From assembly GCA_023251455.1 (NCBI GenBank), contig JAHEYT010000030.1:62001-126000 (forward strand): a DNA stretch of 64,000 nt. Reading direction: 5' to 3'. The notes below the pieces were generated by a model. That model saw nothing but the letters and a program-made list of their open reading frames with translations, was not told the DNA's origin and did not search any database. Positions within the stretch are counted from its first letter, which is position 1, and the number at the start of each line of letters is the position of its first letter. This DNA is from Bacteroidota bacterium (lineage in GTDB: Bacteria > Bacteroidota > Bacteroidia > Bacteroidales > Prolixibacteraceae). The position numbers and the translations under genes were made by a program. Below are positions 51,397 to 60,011 of this stretch, one piece after another.

Positions 51397-52584
51397 CTAA
51401 TTGATTTCGAAGCCTTGCCAACCCGGAAGTTTTGGATATTTGGTATGTGGATCAGTCTGATACCAAAAACAAACTGATGAAATATCAGAATGCTGAGCCA
51501 GATATCTGCCGTCTTTGTGCCAACCTAAATCCTGAATCGTAATTTTCAAGTCCTTTTCAAAACGGATTGGATCCATAATATGCCAGCGATATAAGCCAAA
51601 GCGTTGCATAACATTGTAATGCCCGTCGCCACGGATTACCTGATTCAGCCCACTATAAGGAGTACAAAACTCGGTATACTCAGTTGCATCCTCGTTAGCT
51701 GAATTTTTCACATGGGTATCAAAATCATACGATCCGCAGAAATAATCCTCGGTTCCTGTTCCACAAATGGTTGGAAATTTCGAATCACCATCGATGTAAA
51801 ATTTAATCTCGCCTTCACCCCACCAACCGTTATTATTCACGCCCCAAGCCATGTACACGCCTACAAATTGGCCTTTACCTTTAATGTTGTCGGCAATTGT
51901 ATACACTGAAGTTTCATCAGGATTCTGCCGACGATACTGAGCATGAAAATATGCAGCATCAGCTGGCACATCAGTAAGGGTATAGTCAACCTGATAATAC
52001 AAAGTCATCAGATCTTTATCGTTGATATTTTCCATCGTAATCCGGCATTTTTTCCGAAAGGGCATTGACCAATAGCAGTTAAATGCACTACCCGGGTTAA
52101 CGCATACCGCAAGCGAGTTAACAGGTGCATATTTATTCCAGCCCATGCAAAAGAAATCGCCGACCGGACATTCAACCGATGGTTCGGCTTCGTCATCCCA
52201 ATAAATACGAAGTATAGAAAAACGCCAGTTGCCTGTCGGTGTCATCCAAATGTGTTGAATGGCACCAGATCCGTTGATTTCAGCCATTGTAAATATTTCT
52301 CCTGGCTTAATTTTAACATACGGATTCACTTTCCAACCCCGACCAAGATCGCGTGCCGCATAACTGGCATTAGCCACATTTGATTTATCCTTATCTTCCA
52401 AACTTGCCATACCACCTTTGCCCTTTTCACCTGTAAGGTTTTCAGGACTGATAGAACGAGTCTGGGCATTTGACAAGCGGGATAAATTACCTAGATTCAT
52501 GTCGAGACCGTTAAACGAAGATTGAGAATTAGCATTACAAATAATTAGTAAACTAAACAAAAGGCAGACAATGCTTCTTTTCAT
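51397..52584 (-). CDS. GH172/DUF2961 family glycoside hydrolase
   Basis: 395 residues with a signal peptide ending in NANSQ. DUF2961 hallmarks: GSGAIQHIWMT, a jelly-roll with WDDEAEPSVECPVGDFF, CYWSMPFRKKCRITMEN, WWGEGEIKFYIDGD, FPTICGTGTEDYFCGSY. Characterised GH172 enzymes act on fructofuranosyl and arabinofuranosyl linkages. A second, more divergent member is encoded 9 kb upstream in the same cluster. Secreted to the periplasm or outside. Followed closely by the DUF6786-like gene. Substrate class uncertain. Confidence 0.9.
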   Translation of the reverse strand: MKRSIVCLLFSLLIICNANSQSSFNGLDMNLGNLSRLSNAQTRSISPENLTGEKGKGGMASLEDKDKSNVANASYAARDLGRGWKVNPYVKIKPGEIFTMAEINGSGAIQHIWMTPTGNWRFSILRIYWDDEAEPSVECPVGDFFCMGWNKYAPVNSLAVCVNPGSAFNCYWSMPFRKKCRITMENINDKDLMTLYYQVDYTLTDVPADAAYFHAQYRRQNPDETSVYTIADNIKGKGQFVGVYMAWGVNNNGWWGEGEIKFYIDGDSKFPTICGTGTEDYFCGSYDFDTHVKNSANEDATEYTEFCTPYSGLNQVIRGDGHYNVMQRFGLYRWHIMDPIRFEKDLKITIQDLGWHKDGRYLAQHSDISSVCFWYQTDPHTKYPKLPGWQGFEIN

Positions 52585-52728
52585 AACTATTTAATTTTAA
52601 TGATTGTTATTTAATCGATTAAGCTTATAATGAAAAATTACAGATATGATTGTCGTTTTATTAAAGTGGAAGGAAGAGTTATATGGGCGATTTTAGTCGA
52701 TCCTTGCTTCGTTTTAAAATCTATTTTC

Positions 52729-53442
52729 CTACAACAACTTAGTTAGCTCGTCTAATTGTTTTATTTCAAAAGTAGGCACACTTTCATGTATTAAGCCTGC
52801 CGGGTTAAAAAAGACAGTATCAATTCCAAAATTCTTAGCCCCTTCAATATCACTTTCCAAATCGTCACCTATCATTAAACAATCGTTTTTTTCTGCTTTT
52901 ACAATTTGAAGTGCAAACTCAAATATTTTTTCATGTGGCTTTTGGTATCCGGCTTCTTCAGAGGTTATCATGGTCTCAAAATAGGGTTCCAGATTGCTGT
53001 CTCTGATTTTAACTTTTTGGACTTCAACAAAACCATTGGTTAACAGGAACATTCTATAACCAGCATTTTTTAAATATTTGAGAGTCTCGATCGTTTTGGG
53101 AAATAACTTGGTTTTATTAGGACTTTCTGTGATATAATCATTGCTGAATTCCTCAGCAAAAGGTTCAGCGTCGACTCCTAATCGATTAAATGAATCAATA
53201 AAACGTTGAGTACTCAATTTATCTTTAGAGAGCCTGCCATTTCTGTATTCCAACCATAAACTCTCATTTACATCGTAAAATGTAGCCAGAAACTTATCAA
53301 ACCTTTCAACCAATTCTGGAGTATGTTTTGTGACCAGGTCCTTCAATGTTTGCTCCGAATTTGCTCTGTAATCCCATAAAGTCCGGTCCAGATCAAAGAA
53401 GAGGACTTTATATTTCTTAGATCTACTTTCTGAAGTACTCAT
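52729..53442 (-). CDS. HAD-superfamily hydrolase, YjjG-type nucleotidase
   Basis: 237 residues, cytoplasmic, no signal. Catalytic motif I FFDLDRTLWD with Asp17 and Asp19; motif II FLLTNGF; motif III Lys in YQKPHEKIFE; motif IV IGDDLESDIEGA. The cap type and sequence are those of the YjjG subgroup (noncanonical pyrimidine nucleotide phosphatase, house-cleaning). It lies between the nine-heme cytochrome and the GH172 gene on the same strand with gaps over 140 nt on each side, so it is probably a separate unit with an unrelated task; a sugar-phosphate phosphatase role cannot be excluded. Confidence 0.85.
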   Translation of the reverse strand: MSTSESRSKKYKVLFFDLDRTLWDYRANSEQTLKDLVTKHTPELVERFDKFLATFYDVNESLWLEYRNGRLSKDKLSTQRFIDSFNRLGVDAEPFAEEFSNDYITESPNKTKLFPKTIETLKYLKNAGYRMFLLTNGFVEVQKVKIRDSNLEPYFETMITSEEAGYQKPHEKIFEFALQIVKAEKNDCLMIGDDLESDIEGAKNFGIDTVFFNPAGLIHESVPTFEIKQLDELTKLL

Positions 53443-53609
53443 ATTTAGAATTTAATTATTCGTTCAATTACTTATTGCAATCACTTAGAGATTTCAAAAT
53501 TAGATAAATTGCTTCTAACCAGGGAACTTATTGAAAGTTCAATCACTTTGCGTATTTGTTTGGATGGCACAATTCAATTATATTCAAAAACGATAATTTT
53601 TCGATGTGC

Positions 53610-54692
53610 CTATTTTGTTTTTTGTTTTTCTGGCCTACCTTCCCGATGACAATCAATACAAGCAACCCAATGAATGTTGTTTGGACTTTTGGAATCAAAA
53701 TAGCTGGTATTCATTTTGGTGATATCCAAATTGCAATTCGAAACAGCCGGATGACAATTGCTGCAACTTCGCCTGGCATTGTTCGAGTGCAATTCGTGAC
53801 AATCCATACACGAAAGACCTTCATGAACACCGCGGGGTGTCCGATCATCGCTGGTTCCGGCCTGATGGCGGGCATTTGGCGCATGGCACTGAACACAATT
53901 CCTCATCTGAACATCGTCTGACACTTCTACCGGCCGATCTCCTTCCCACACTTGCAATTTCGGAAGATCTTCCGCAGGTACCTTTACCCTGTCCTGACGG
54001 TTGTAAAAACTTACTTTGGAGTTGCTTACCTTTCGATTGTAAAAAGTATTCTTTGGATTGGAATAATCTGGGCTTACACGTGGCAAGCCTTCGATATGAA
54101 CTTGATGGCAGGCTAAGCATGGAATTACCGGATTTCTGGCCATCAGACTGTCTTTCAACTTCCAGGGTCCCTTTGTGTCAAGTGGCTCAACCAGATCTTT
54201 AATGTTTACATCAGCAAACATGCCATGGCAACGCAGACAATCGAAGTTCAACTGTTCAGTATGATTATGCTTTTCGTTCAGGAAAATATCGCGGTATCTG
54301 GCCGAATGACCACCCGAAGTCCATTTGGCTTTCTCGTCAGCATGGCACCGCGTACAATTATCCATCACCGCCAAAACCTGTTCTTCGTTCAGTTTAATAT
54401 TCTCAGTAATGTCATTCTTCGCGTGATTGACAACCATCATTCCTTTTTCCTTCAAACTATGCATGCCATTGCTAATGGCTGTTCCATGACATTCGGTACA
54501 GCGCAGATTGCGGTGATAGGATTGAGCAAGCATGTTAACCGAACCTTCAATTTCGTGGCAGGATGCGCAGGTTTTTGAAGGTGATGCAGAATTCCAATAG
54601 GTATAAAATGATCCAAAAGCGATCAAAACCAAAAGCATCAGTAAAGGTATAATTATCAATATTTTGCGGAATATTTTCATTTTTACTTTCAT
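53610..54692 (-). CDS. Membrane-anchored nine-heme cytochrome c
   Basis: 360 residues from ATG 54692 (MKVKMKIFRK); the frame continues upstream into the GMC gene. One N-terminal helix (ILIIIPLLMLLVLIAFGSF) anchors it. Nine CXXCH motifs: CASCH, CTECH, CTRCH, CLRCH, CLACH, CVQCH, CMDCH, CSNCH and CIDCH. The first, CASCHEIEGSV, resembles the NapC/NrfH type. It starts 4 nt after the stop of the GMC oxidoreductase gene, in the position held by a three-heme cytochrome subunit in gluconate or FAD-glucose dehydrogenases. Likely electron acceptor for that enzyme, passing electrons onward in the periplasm. It may join the cytochrome network of the 35-46 kb locus, but no sequence link proves it. Confidence 0.9.
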   Translation of the reverse strand: MKVKMKIFRKILIIIPLLMLLVLIAFGSFYTYWNSASPSKTCASCHEIEGSVNMLAQSYHRNLRCTECHGTAISNGMHSLKEKGMMVVNHAKNDITENIKLNEEQVLAVMDNCTRCHADEKAKWTSGGHSARYRDIFLNEKHNHTEQLNFDCLRCHGMFADVNIKDLVEPLDTKGPWKLKDSLMARNPVIPCLACHQVHIEGLPRVSPDYSNPKNTFYNRKVSNSKVSFYNRQDRVKVPAEDLPKLQVWEGDRPVEVSDDVQMRNCVQCHAPNARHQAGTSDDRTPRGVHEGLSCMDCHELHSNNARRSCSNCHPAVSNCNLDITKMNTSYFDSKSPNNIHWVACIDCHREGRPEKQKTK

Positions 54693-54696
54693 GATC

Positions 54697-56358
54697 CTAT
54701 GATTTAAACCGGTTTCCTTTGTTCCATTCCGAAGCGATATGACCACCTACCCAATAGCCAAGCGCCATAATCGTCAGAGCGGGATTAAATCCACCATTGG
54801 TTACATGAAGGCTACCATCGGCAACAAAAAGATTCGGAACGGAATGAATCCGGCCAAATTTGTCAGTAACAGAAGTTTTGGGGTCGTTGCCCATACGGCA
54901 GGTTCCGGCCTGATGCTGCCCTGCGCTCACGCTGTTGGCAATGCCGAAACCTTTCCATGTTTTAACTGCACCTGCCTCTTTGAGCCATAACTCAGCTTTA
55001 TTAGCCAAAAAAGAACATCCTTTAATATCATCTTCATGTGCTTTCCCTGAAAGTCGTGGAACCGGAATTCCCCAATAATCTTTTACCGATGGATCAACTT
55101 CAACGCGCTGGTCAAAATTGGGAATTTCCTGGTATGGCCCATGTATTTCAGCCATTTTTTTGAAATTGTTTCGCTGAAATTCTTTGTGTTGCTTTCCCCA
55201 CATCTTTTCTCCCGGAGGCCGGACTCCAGAGAAACTGTAAGGCATCCGAATAAACGAGTTGGCAAGGTAACCACCTCCGATAATTCCTGAATTGTGATGG
55301 TTAAAATCACAGATTCCAACTGAGGATCCCGGACCAAAGTCATCGTAAATTTCTTCGTCGAACAAACCATACGCATGCGGATAGGCATGTCCCTGAAGAT
55401 TCCGGCCCACCCAGTCGTTTTCGTTTCCGATTCCGTTGGGAAAGAATTTTGATTTTGAATTCAGTATTAAACGGGCAGTTTCAATGGCTGATGCAGATAG
55501 TATAACAATGTCGGCGAGTTGTGTTTTCTTGCGGTTATTCCGATCAAAATAACTGACACCGGTAATTTTTCCATTATTATCAACCATGATTTCGGAAACG
55601 ATACAATTCGTACGAAGCTCGCAATTTCCTGATTTCAGCGCAACAGGAATCACTGTGTTGTGAGTTCCTGCTTTTGCACTCACCGGACAGGCATACCCGA
55701 TACAGGTACGCATCCGATAGCAGGCAGGACGGCCGTCATAAGGAATCGAATTGCGCAGCATGGGCATCGAAAATGGATGATAACCCAAGCGAAGCGCTGC
55801 CTCCTTTAATATTTCAGCCTCTTTGTTGTGTGAAAACGGAGGCATTGGCCGGGGTTTATTTCGTGGAGCGGCAAACGGGTTCAGCGTATCGTCGCCCGAA
55901 ACACCAATTTCCCATTCAGCTTTCTCGTAAAAAGGTTCAAGGTCATCGTAACTGATTGGCCAATCGTCGAGTGTTGATCCCGCAACATGCCCATAAGTGC
56001 TTTTCATTTTGAAATCTTCGCGCATGTACCGCCAGGCTAAAGCGCCATAAGTTACAGTCCCGGAACCGACACAAGCCGAAATATTGTTATAATCACCTTC
56101 GCTTGGAAGAACAATATGCTGACTGCCATCCGGAAAAACATTAACCCGTCGGTACCGGTTGTCGTCCGGGCCACAGGCATTTCCCAAAACAGGGTTTCGT
56201 TCCGAATGCAATTCGTCGTTGGTATGATCGTCATATGAAATCCAGTCGCCTTGCTCGAATAACACCACCGACATTCCGGCAGTACTCAGCTCTTTGGCCA
56301 CCACCCCACCTCCGGCACCGGCACCAACAATCAGCGCATTTACTTTTTGATTGGCCAT
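54697..56358 (-). CDS. GMC-family FAD-dependent sugar/alcohol dehydrogenase, large subunit
   Basis: 553 residues. FAD-binding Rossmann motif VGAGAGGGVVAKEL (12-25); a middle substrate domain; and a C-terminal GMC signature AGTCRMGNDP with the catalytic His in GQHQAGTC, plus NPALTIMAL with the catalytic Asn. No signal peptide of its own. Together with the downstream Tat small subunit gene (start 4 nt away on the operon side) and nine-heme cytochrome, it forms the classic three-component membrane dehydrogenase (gluconate/glucose/sorbitol type). In known homologues the large subunit is carried across the membrane by the small subunit. Substrate unknown; a sugar or uronate from this cluster is the best guess. 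Confidence 0.92.
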   Translation of the reverse strand: MANQKVNALIVGAGAGGGVVAKELSTAGMSVVLFEQGDWISYDDHTNDELHSERNPVLGNACGPDDNRYRRVNVFPDGSQHIVLPSEGDYNNISACVGSGTVTYGALAWRYMREDFKMKSTYGHVAGSTLDDWPISYDDLEPFYEKAEWEIGVSGDDTLNPFAAPRNKPRPMPPFSHNKEAEILKEAALRLGYHPFSMPMLRNSIPYDGRPACYRMRTCIGYACPVSAKAGTHNTVIPVALKSGNCELRTNCIVSEIMVDNNGKITGVSYFDRNNRKKTQLADIVILSASAIETARLILNSKSKFFPNGIGNENDWVGRNLQGHAYPHAYGLFDEEIYDDFGPGSSVGICDFNHHNSGIIGGGYLANSFIRMPYSFSGVRPPGEKMWGKQHKEFQRNNFKKMAEIHGPYQEIPNFDQRVEVDPSVKDYWGIPVPRLSGKAHEDDIKGCSFLANKAELWLKEAGAVKTWKGFGIANSVSAGQHQAGTCRMGNDPKTSVTDKFGRIHSVPNLFVADGSLHVTNGGFNPALTIMALGYWVGGHIASEWNKGNRFKS

Positions 56359-56361
56359 GAT

Positions 56362-56922
56362 TTAGCTTTTATAACGGTTTTGACCAATAATCAAAGGATA
56401 GTCAAGCTTCAGCATTTTGTAACTGACATTGTCTTTGTTCCCTCCATGTCGTGAACTACCATAAAAGGCCTGCATCGAATGAGTTCGAATAAGATCAAAA
56501 AACTCCCGGTCAAAACCATCAGCCCAATCAGTACCTTTCATCTTTCCGGCTTCCATTTGTTCCAAAAAAGCAGTTTGTTCAGTCCATGCCATTTTCTCAA
56601 ATTTCCGTTGAAATTCGGTTTCACAATTGGACTGAATTGCCTGCAAACCTTTTCTGTATTTTGCCTGAAATCGCTGATACGGCCCAACCAATTGCTTGTC
56701 AATGTAATTCGTGACACCCGATTCGCGACCTCCCGGCCATTCGTCAGGAGGAATAATCTGATCGGCCAAAGCATCCATCAACTGTGCTTCAGCATTGGAG
56801 AAAAAGCGCCAGGATGAAGCCGAACTATTGCATTTCGCAAACAGTAATATTCCTCCTGAACCCATAATTGCCAGTTGAAGGAATTTCCTTCTGGATAGTT
56901 TATACTGATTTCTTATTTCCAT
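56362..56922 (-). CDS. Gluconate 2-dehydrogenase subunit 3-type small subunit, Tat-exported
   Basis: 186 residues. A frame open further upstream runs through the end of the MFS gene, but ATG 56922 gives a clean twin-arginine signal, LSRRKFLQLAIMGSGGI. The body contains FFSNAEAQLMDALADQIIPP and a C-terminal NKDNVSYKMLKLDYP, typical of Gluconate_2-dh3 proteins. These small subunits are needed for maturation and Tat export of the FAD subunit. It sits 3 nt from the GMC gene and starts 1 nt before the MFS stop, so co-translation is likely. Confidence 0.9.
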   Translation of the reverse strand: MEIRNQYKLSRRKFLQLAIMGSGGILLFAKCNSSASSWRFFSNAEAQLMDALADQIIPPDEWPGGRESGVTNYIDKQLVGPYQRFQAKYRKGLQAIQSNCETEFQRKFEKMAWTEQTAFLEQMEAGKMKGTDWADGFDREFFDLIRTHSMQAFYGSSRHGGNKDNVSYKMLKLDYPLIIGQNRYKS

Positions 56923-56923
56923 A

Positions 56924-58132
56924 TTAATGCTTGTCTGTAATTGTGTTCCTTTTCCCGGGTAACATGGCAACGGTCGCAATTCCGATGATTCCCAGAAACA
57001 TAAGGGCAGCAAAACCATTGGCATAACTTCCGCCCCGATCGCGTAACCAACCAACCAGCATTGGAGAAAAAGCCTCGGCCAAACCATCGAAGGTCAATAT
57101 TATTCCCATGACCCTACCCATTACATTTACTCCAAATAACTCGGCAGCCATCAACGGAATAATCATATAGTCGCCACCCAACCCAATTCCAAAGATGAAC
57201 GCAAAAAGGTAAACGATTCCCGGAGTGGAAGCCAGATACAGCAGTGGAATTGATCCGGCAATCAGCGCATAAATCAGCATCATCACATACTTTTTCTGAA
57301 TTTTGTCTGCCAGCCAGCCCATCAGCAAACGTCCCAGAATACTTGCTCCAAGAACCATCGAAAGCACATTTGCCGATTCCTGCTGTGTATATTTCAAATC
57401 AATACTGAAAAACAACTTTAGGTTCTGACCTGTACCGCTGACCGCACCAATTGAACACATACTACCGATGAGCAGCAGATAAAAAGGCCAGCCTCTAACA
57501 ATTTCACCAATTGGTATTTTTGGCGGTTCCGTTTTAACCGTTTCTGTTGAATTCTCCGGATTGTCTCTGATAAACCAGATCATCGGGAAAGCAATGCATA
57601 TCATCAGAATTCCGAGAATCATTAACGACATGTGCCAGTCGAGTTGTATATTGAGTCGTTTGGCTATCTGCGGAACAAGCATTCCGCCAAAGCCAATTCC
57701 GAGATAGGCAATGCCCATTGCTTTTCCGCGTGTTGTGGTAAACCATCTTGAAATAAGTACCTGGTTCGGAAGCGGCCCTCCTAAAATATACCCCATCGCG
57801 ATGATCAGATAAAAGAAGTAGAATTGCCAGAGCGAATGCACCATGCTTAAGCCGATCAAAGCCGAACCTCCCAGTACAACACCAAACATCATGACCCGGC
57901 GTGGGCCAAGTTTATCGATAACCCAACCGGCAAAAAATGCAAACATGCCAATGATAATTTTCCCGAAGGCATTTCCTGAAGTGACTGTTGTTCGCGACCA
58001 GCCGTAATCCTGTACCCAGAAATCATAGAAGAACGGCAGTCCGTAAAATGAAATTCCGACAATTGAGAACAGGCTCAAAAAACCAGTTGCAGTAACTTTA
58101 ATCTGTCCGGAGTTAGGTTTCTTAAATTCCAT
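56924..58132 (-). CDS. MFS transporter, OFA/monocarboxylate type
   Basis: 402 residues, 12 hydrophobic helices. Features of the oxalate:formate antiporter/MCT group: FYDFWVQDYGWSRTTVTSG near helix 1, LGPRRVMMFGVVLGG, NQVLISRWFTTTRGKAMGIAYLGIGFGGM. It probably moves an organic or sugar acid across the inner membrane. Being next to a periplasmic sugar dehydrogenase, uptake of the oxidised sugar acid is plausible. Stop and the next start are 1 nt apart. It begins 76 nt after a TIM-barrel gene. Confidence 0.88.
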   Translation of the reverse strand: MEFKKPNSGQIKVTATGFLSLFSIVGISFYGLPFFYDFWVQDYGWSRTTVTSGNAFGKIIIGMFAFFAGWVIDKLGPRRVMMFGVVLGGSALIGLSMVHSLWQFYFFYLIIAMGYILGGPLPNQVLISRWFTTTRGKAMGIAYLGIGFGGMLVPQIAKRLNIQLDWHMSLMILGILMICIAFPMIWFIRDNPENSTETVKTEPPKIPIGEIVRGWPFYLLLIGSMCSIGAVSGTGQNLKLFFSIDLKYTQQESANVLSMVLGASILGRLLMGWLADKIQKKYVMMLIYALIAGSIPLLYLASTPGIVYLFAFIFGIGLGGDYMIIPLMAAELFGVNVMGRVMGIILTFDGLAEAFSPMLVGWLRDRGGSYANGFAALMFLGIIGIATVAMLPGKRNTITDKH

Positions 58133-58208
58133 TTGACACTTCAGGTTAGGTTGAAATCACACAATTTATGTCGCTTTTGTAGCGTTTGAAAAATCTACAT
58201 CTTCTTAT

Positions 58209-59219
58209 TTATATCAGGTTGGCCTCTTTAAACATTCGCTTCACAGTTGCCAAATCCTTACCAATGGCCTCAATCACTTCATTTTTATTTAAAGGAATTT
58301 CATGCTTTCCAAGTTCTGCTCCTCCCAACGAATATTCGTAATGAATCGAGACCGGACACTTGATTTGGTATTGTTTCAACAAATCAAAATATCTTGAGAA
58401 ATTCACCATTCCTTCACCCAATGGAACAACTTCAGGCGCCCATTTATCCCGATTCTTTTTCCAAATAAAATCTTTTATTGCTAAAGAATATACGAATAGA
58501 TTCAATATCTTGAAACCCACATCCCAGGAATAGGCACCCTCCACCATGGCATGCATAATGTCATATTGCGATCCAAGCCAAGGAGAATTAATGTTTTTCA
58601 AAACAGCATGTAAATCCCAGATGGAGGACCCAAAATAAGGTTCGGGCTTAAACCTACCTGAATGGTTCTGATATTCACCACGGATCTTGTATTTCTCATT
58701 CAGCATGGCGAGTTTTCTCATAAGTGATTCTATTGAAATCAAATTTTCCTCAATCGTTTTGTCCTCGTTGTAGCAGAGCCAATCCATGCGGTAATGACTA
58801 ATGCCCAGTGAACTGGCCGTTTTCAGTATTTTTTCCGTGATCGGATCGTCAGCATTATTGATGAAAGTAACAATCGAATATATGTTTATCCCTGCCATTT
58901 TTGCGGCTTCTACTGCTTTGGGCAGATCTTCCTCCACTCTTTCAGGCAAAACATGACCATCCGCTCTTACGGTCAGGTCAATGCCGTCAAATCCCAGCTC
59001 AGCCACAAATTTGGCCATTTCCGAATAATTTAGCCATTGCAATGTTTTTGAAAAAATGCTGAATTTAAATCCTTCCTGATCTCTTATTTCAGGAATCAAA
59101 CTTTCACTGGCTCTGTTAAAAACAGAATTACCCGCCTGCAAATTCAGTCTTGCTGCAACCGGAATGCCAGCCGCTGCCATGGAGGTTTTCAGAATAAAAT
59201 TTCGTCGCGAAAAATTCAT
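58209..59219 (-). CDS. Sugar phosphate isomerase/epimerase-like TIM barrel, Tat-exported
   Basis: 336 residues from the ATG at 59219 (MNFSRRNFILK); longer frames start upstream. A twin-arginine signal, SRRNFILKTSMAAAGIPVA, means it works in the periplasm, unlike cytoplasmic xylose-isomerase-like enzymes. AP-endonuclease-2 fold: ELGFDGIDLTVR, a metal-binding Glu and His pattern (GEYQNHSGR, YDIMHAMVEGAYSW, VSIHYEYSL). In other Bacteroidota such proteins lie near GMC/Gluconate_2-dh3 genes and act on 3-keto-glycosides, so a keto-sugar hydrolase or epimerase step is a reasonable hypothesis. Starts 10 nt after the SDR gene. Confidence 0.85.
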   Translation of the reverse strand: MNFSRRNFILKTSMAAAGIPVAARLNLQAGNSVFNRASESLIPEIRDQEGFKFSIFSKTLQWLNYSEMAKFVAELGFDGIDLTVRADGHVLPERVEEDLPKAVEAAKMAGINIYSIVTFINNADDPITEKILKTASSLGISHYRMDWLCYNEDKTIEENLISIESLMRKLAMLNEKYKIRGEYQNHSGRFKPEPYFGSSIWDLHAVLKNINSPWLGSQYDIMHAMVEGAYSWDVGFKILNLFVYSLAIKDFIWKKNRDKWAPEVVPLGEGMVNFSRYFDLLKQYQIKCPVSIHYEYSLGGAELGKHEIPLNKNEVIEAIGKDLATVKRMFKEANLI

Positions 59220-59229
59220 TTCTTGTCGT

Positions 59230-60000
59230 TTATAAGCGTGGAATTGTAAGTCCGCCATCAATCATGATGACCTGACCTGTAGAATAAGGAAAACTCCGTT
59301 GCGCTAAAGCACTCACCACTTTGCCAACATCTTCGGGTTGACCCCATCTTTTTTGCACACAAAGTCCTTCACCAATCAATTTATCGTATTTTTCCTTTAC
59401 GCCTGAAGTCATATCGGTATCAATCACGCCGGGGCGAACTTCATAAACCGGAATATCGAATTCACCCAATCTCACTGCAAAAAGCTGTGTAGCCATGCTG
59501 ACGCCTACTTTTGAGAGACAATATTCACCCCGATTTACTGAAACTACAGTTGCTGAAATTGAAGAAACATTCACGATGCAAGCTGTATAATCAGGGTCAG
59601 ATTGTTTTTGATTGATCATCCAGTTGGCGACTTCCTGGGTGAGGAAATACGGTCCTTTCAGATTTGTATTCATCACTTCATCGAAACTCTCTTCAGTGGC
59701 CGTCAATACATCGCGTCTTTCATGCGGAGCAATACCTGCATTGTTCACCAATACATTAAGTCTTTTAAAATGATTTTTTACCTGTCCGATAATTCGGTTG
59801 CGATCGGCTTTCAAGGAAATATCTCCCTGGCAATAAATCACATCTGCTCCAAGTGCGCGGATTTGATCCAAAACGTCAACCACAGCTTCGGCAGAACGAA
59901 CGCCATTGATGGCCACATCAAACCCTGAACGGGCAAGCGATTGAACGATACCCAGACCAATTCCCCGGCTTCCGCCGGTAACTAAAGCGACTTCTTTCAT
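59230..60000 (-). CDS. Short-chain dehydrogenase/reductase
   Basis: 256 residues, cytoplasmic. NAD(P) motif TGGSRGIGLGI, LVNNAGIAPHERRD, catalytic Ser in NVSSISA and Tyr-Lys in GEYCLSKVG, C-terminal GQVIMIDGG. These are classical SDR landmarks; annotation tools often call this group 3-ketoacyl-ACP reductase, but here, between a Gfo/Idh/MocA oxidoreductase and a sugar isomerase-like protein, a sugar or sugar-acid dehydrogenase is more likely. Gaps to both neighbours are about 10 nt, so it is in the operon. Confidence 0.9.
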   Translation of the reverse strand: MKEVALVTGGSRGIGLGIVQSLARSGFDVAINGVRSAEAVVDVLDQIRALGADVIYCQGDISLKADRNRIIGQVKNHFKRLNVLVNNAGIAPHERRDVLTATEESFDEVMNTNLKGPYFLTQEVANWMINQKQSDPDYTACIVNVSSISATVVSVNRGEYCLSKVGVSMATQLFAVRLGEFDIPVYEVRPGVIDTDMTSGVKEKYDKLIGEGLCVQKRWGQPEDVGKVVSALAQRSFPYSTGQVIMIDGGLTIPRL

Positions 60001-60011
60001 TTTCGAAAATT

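Noticed and set aside
51397-52584. Mobile element or transposase between carbohydrate genes
   Set aside because: The protein has DUF2961 hallmarks and a signal peptide; no inverted terminal repeats or direct target duplications seen.
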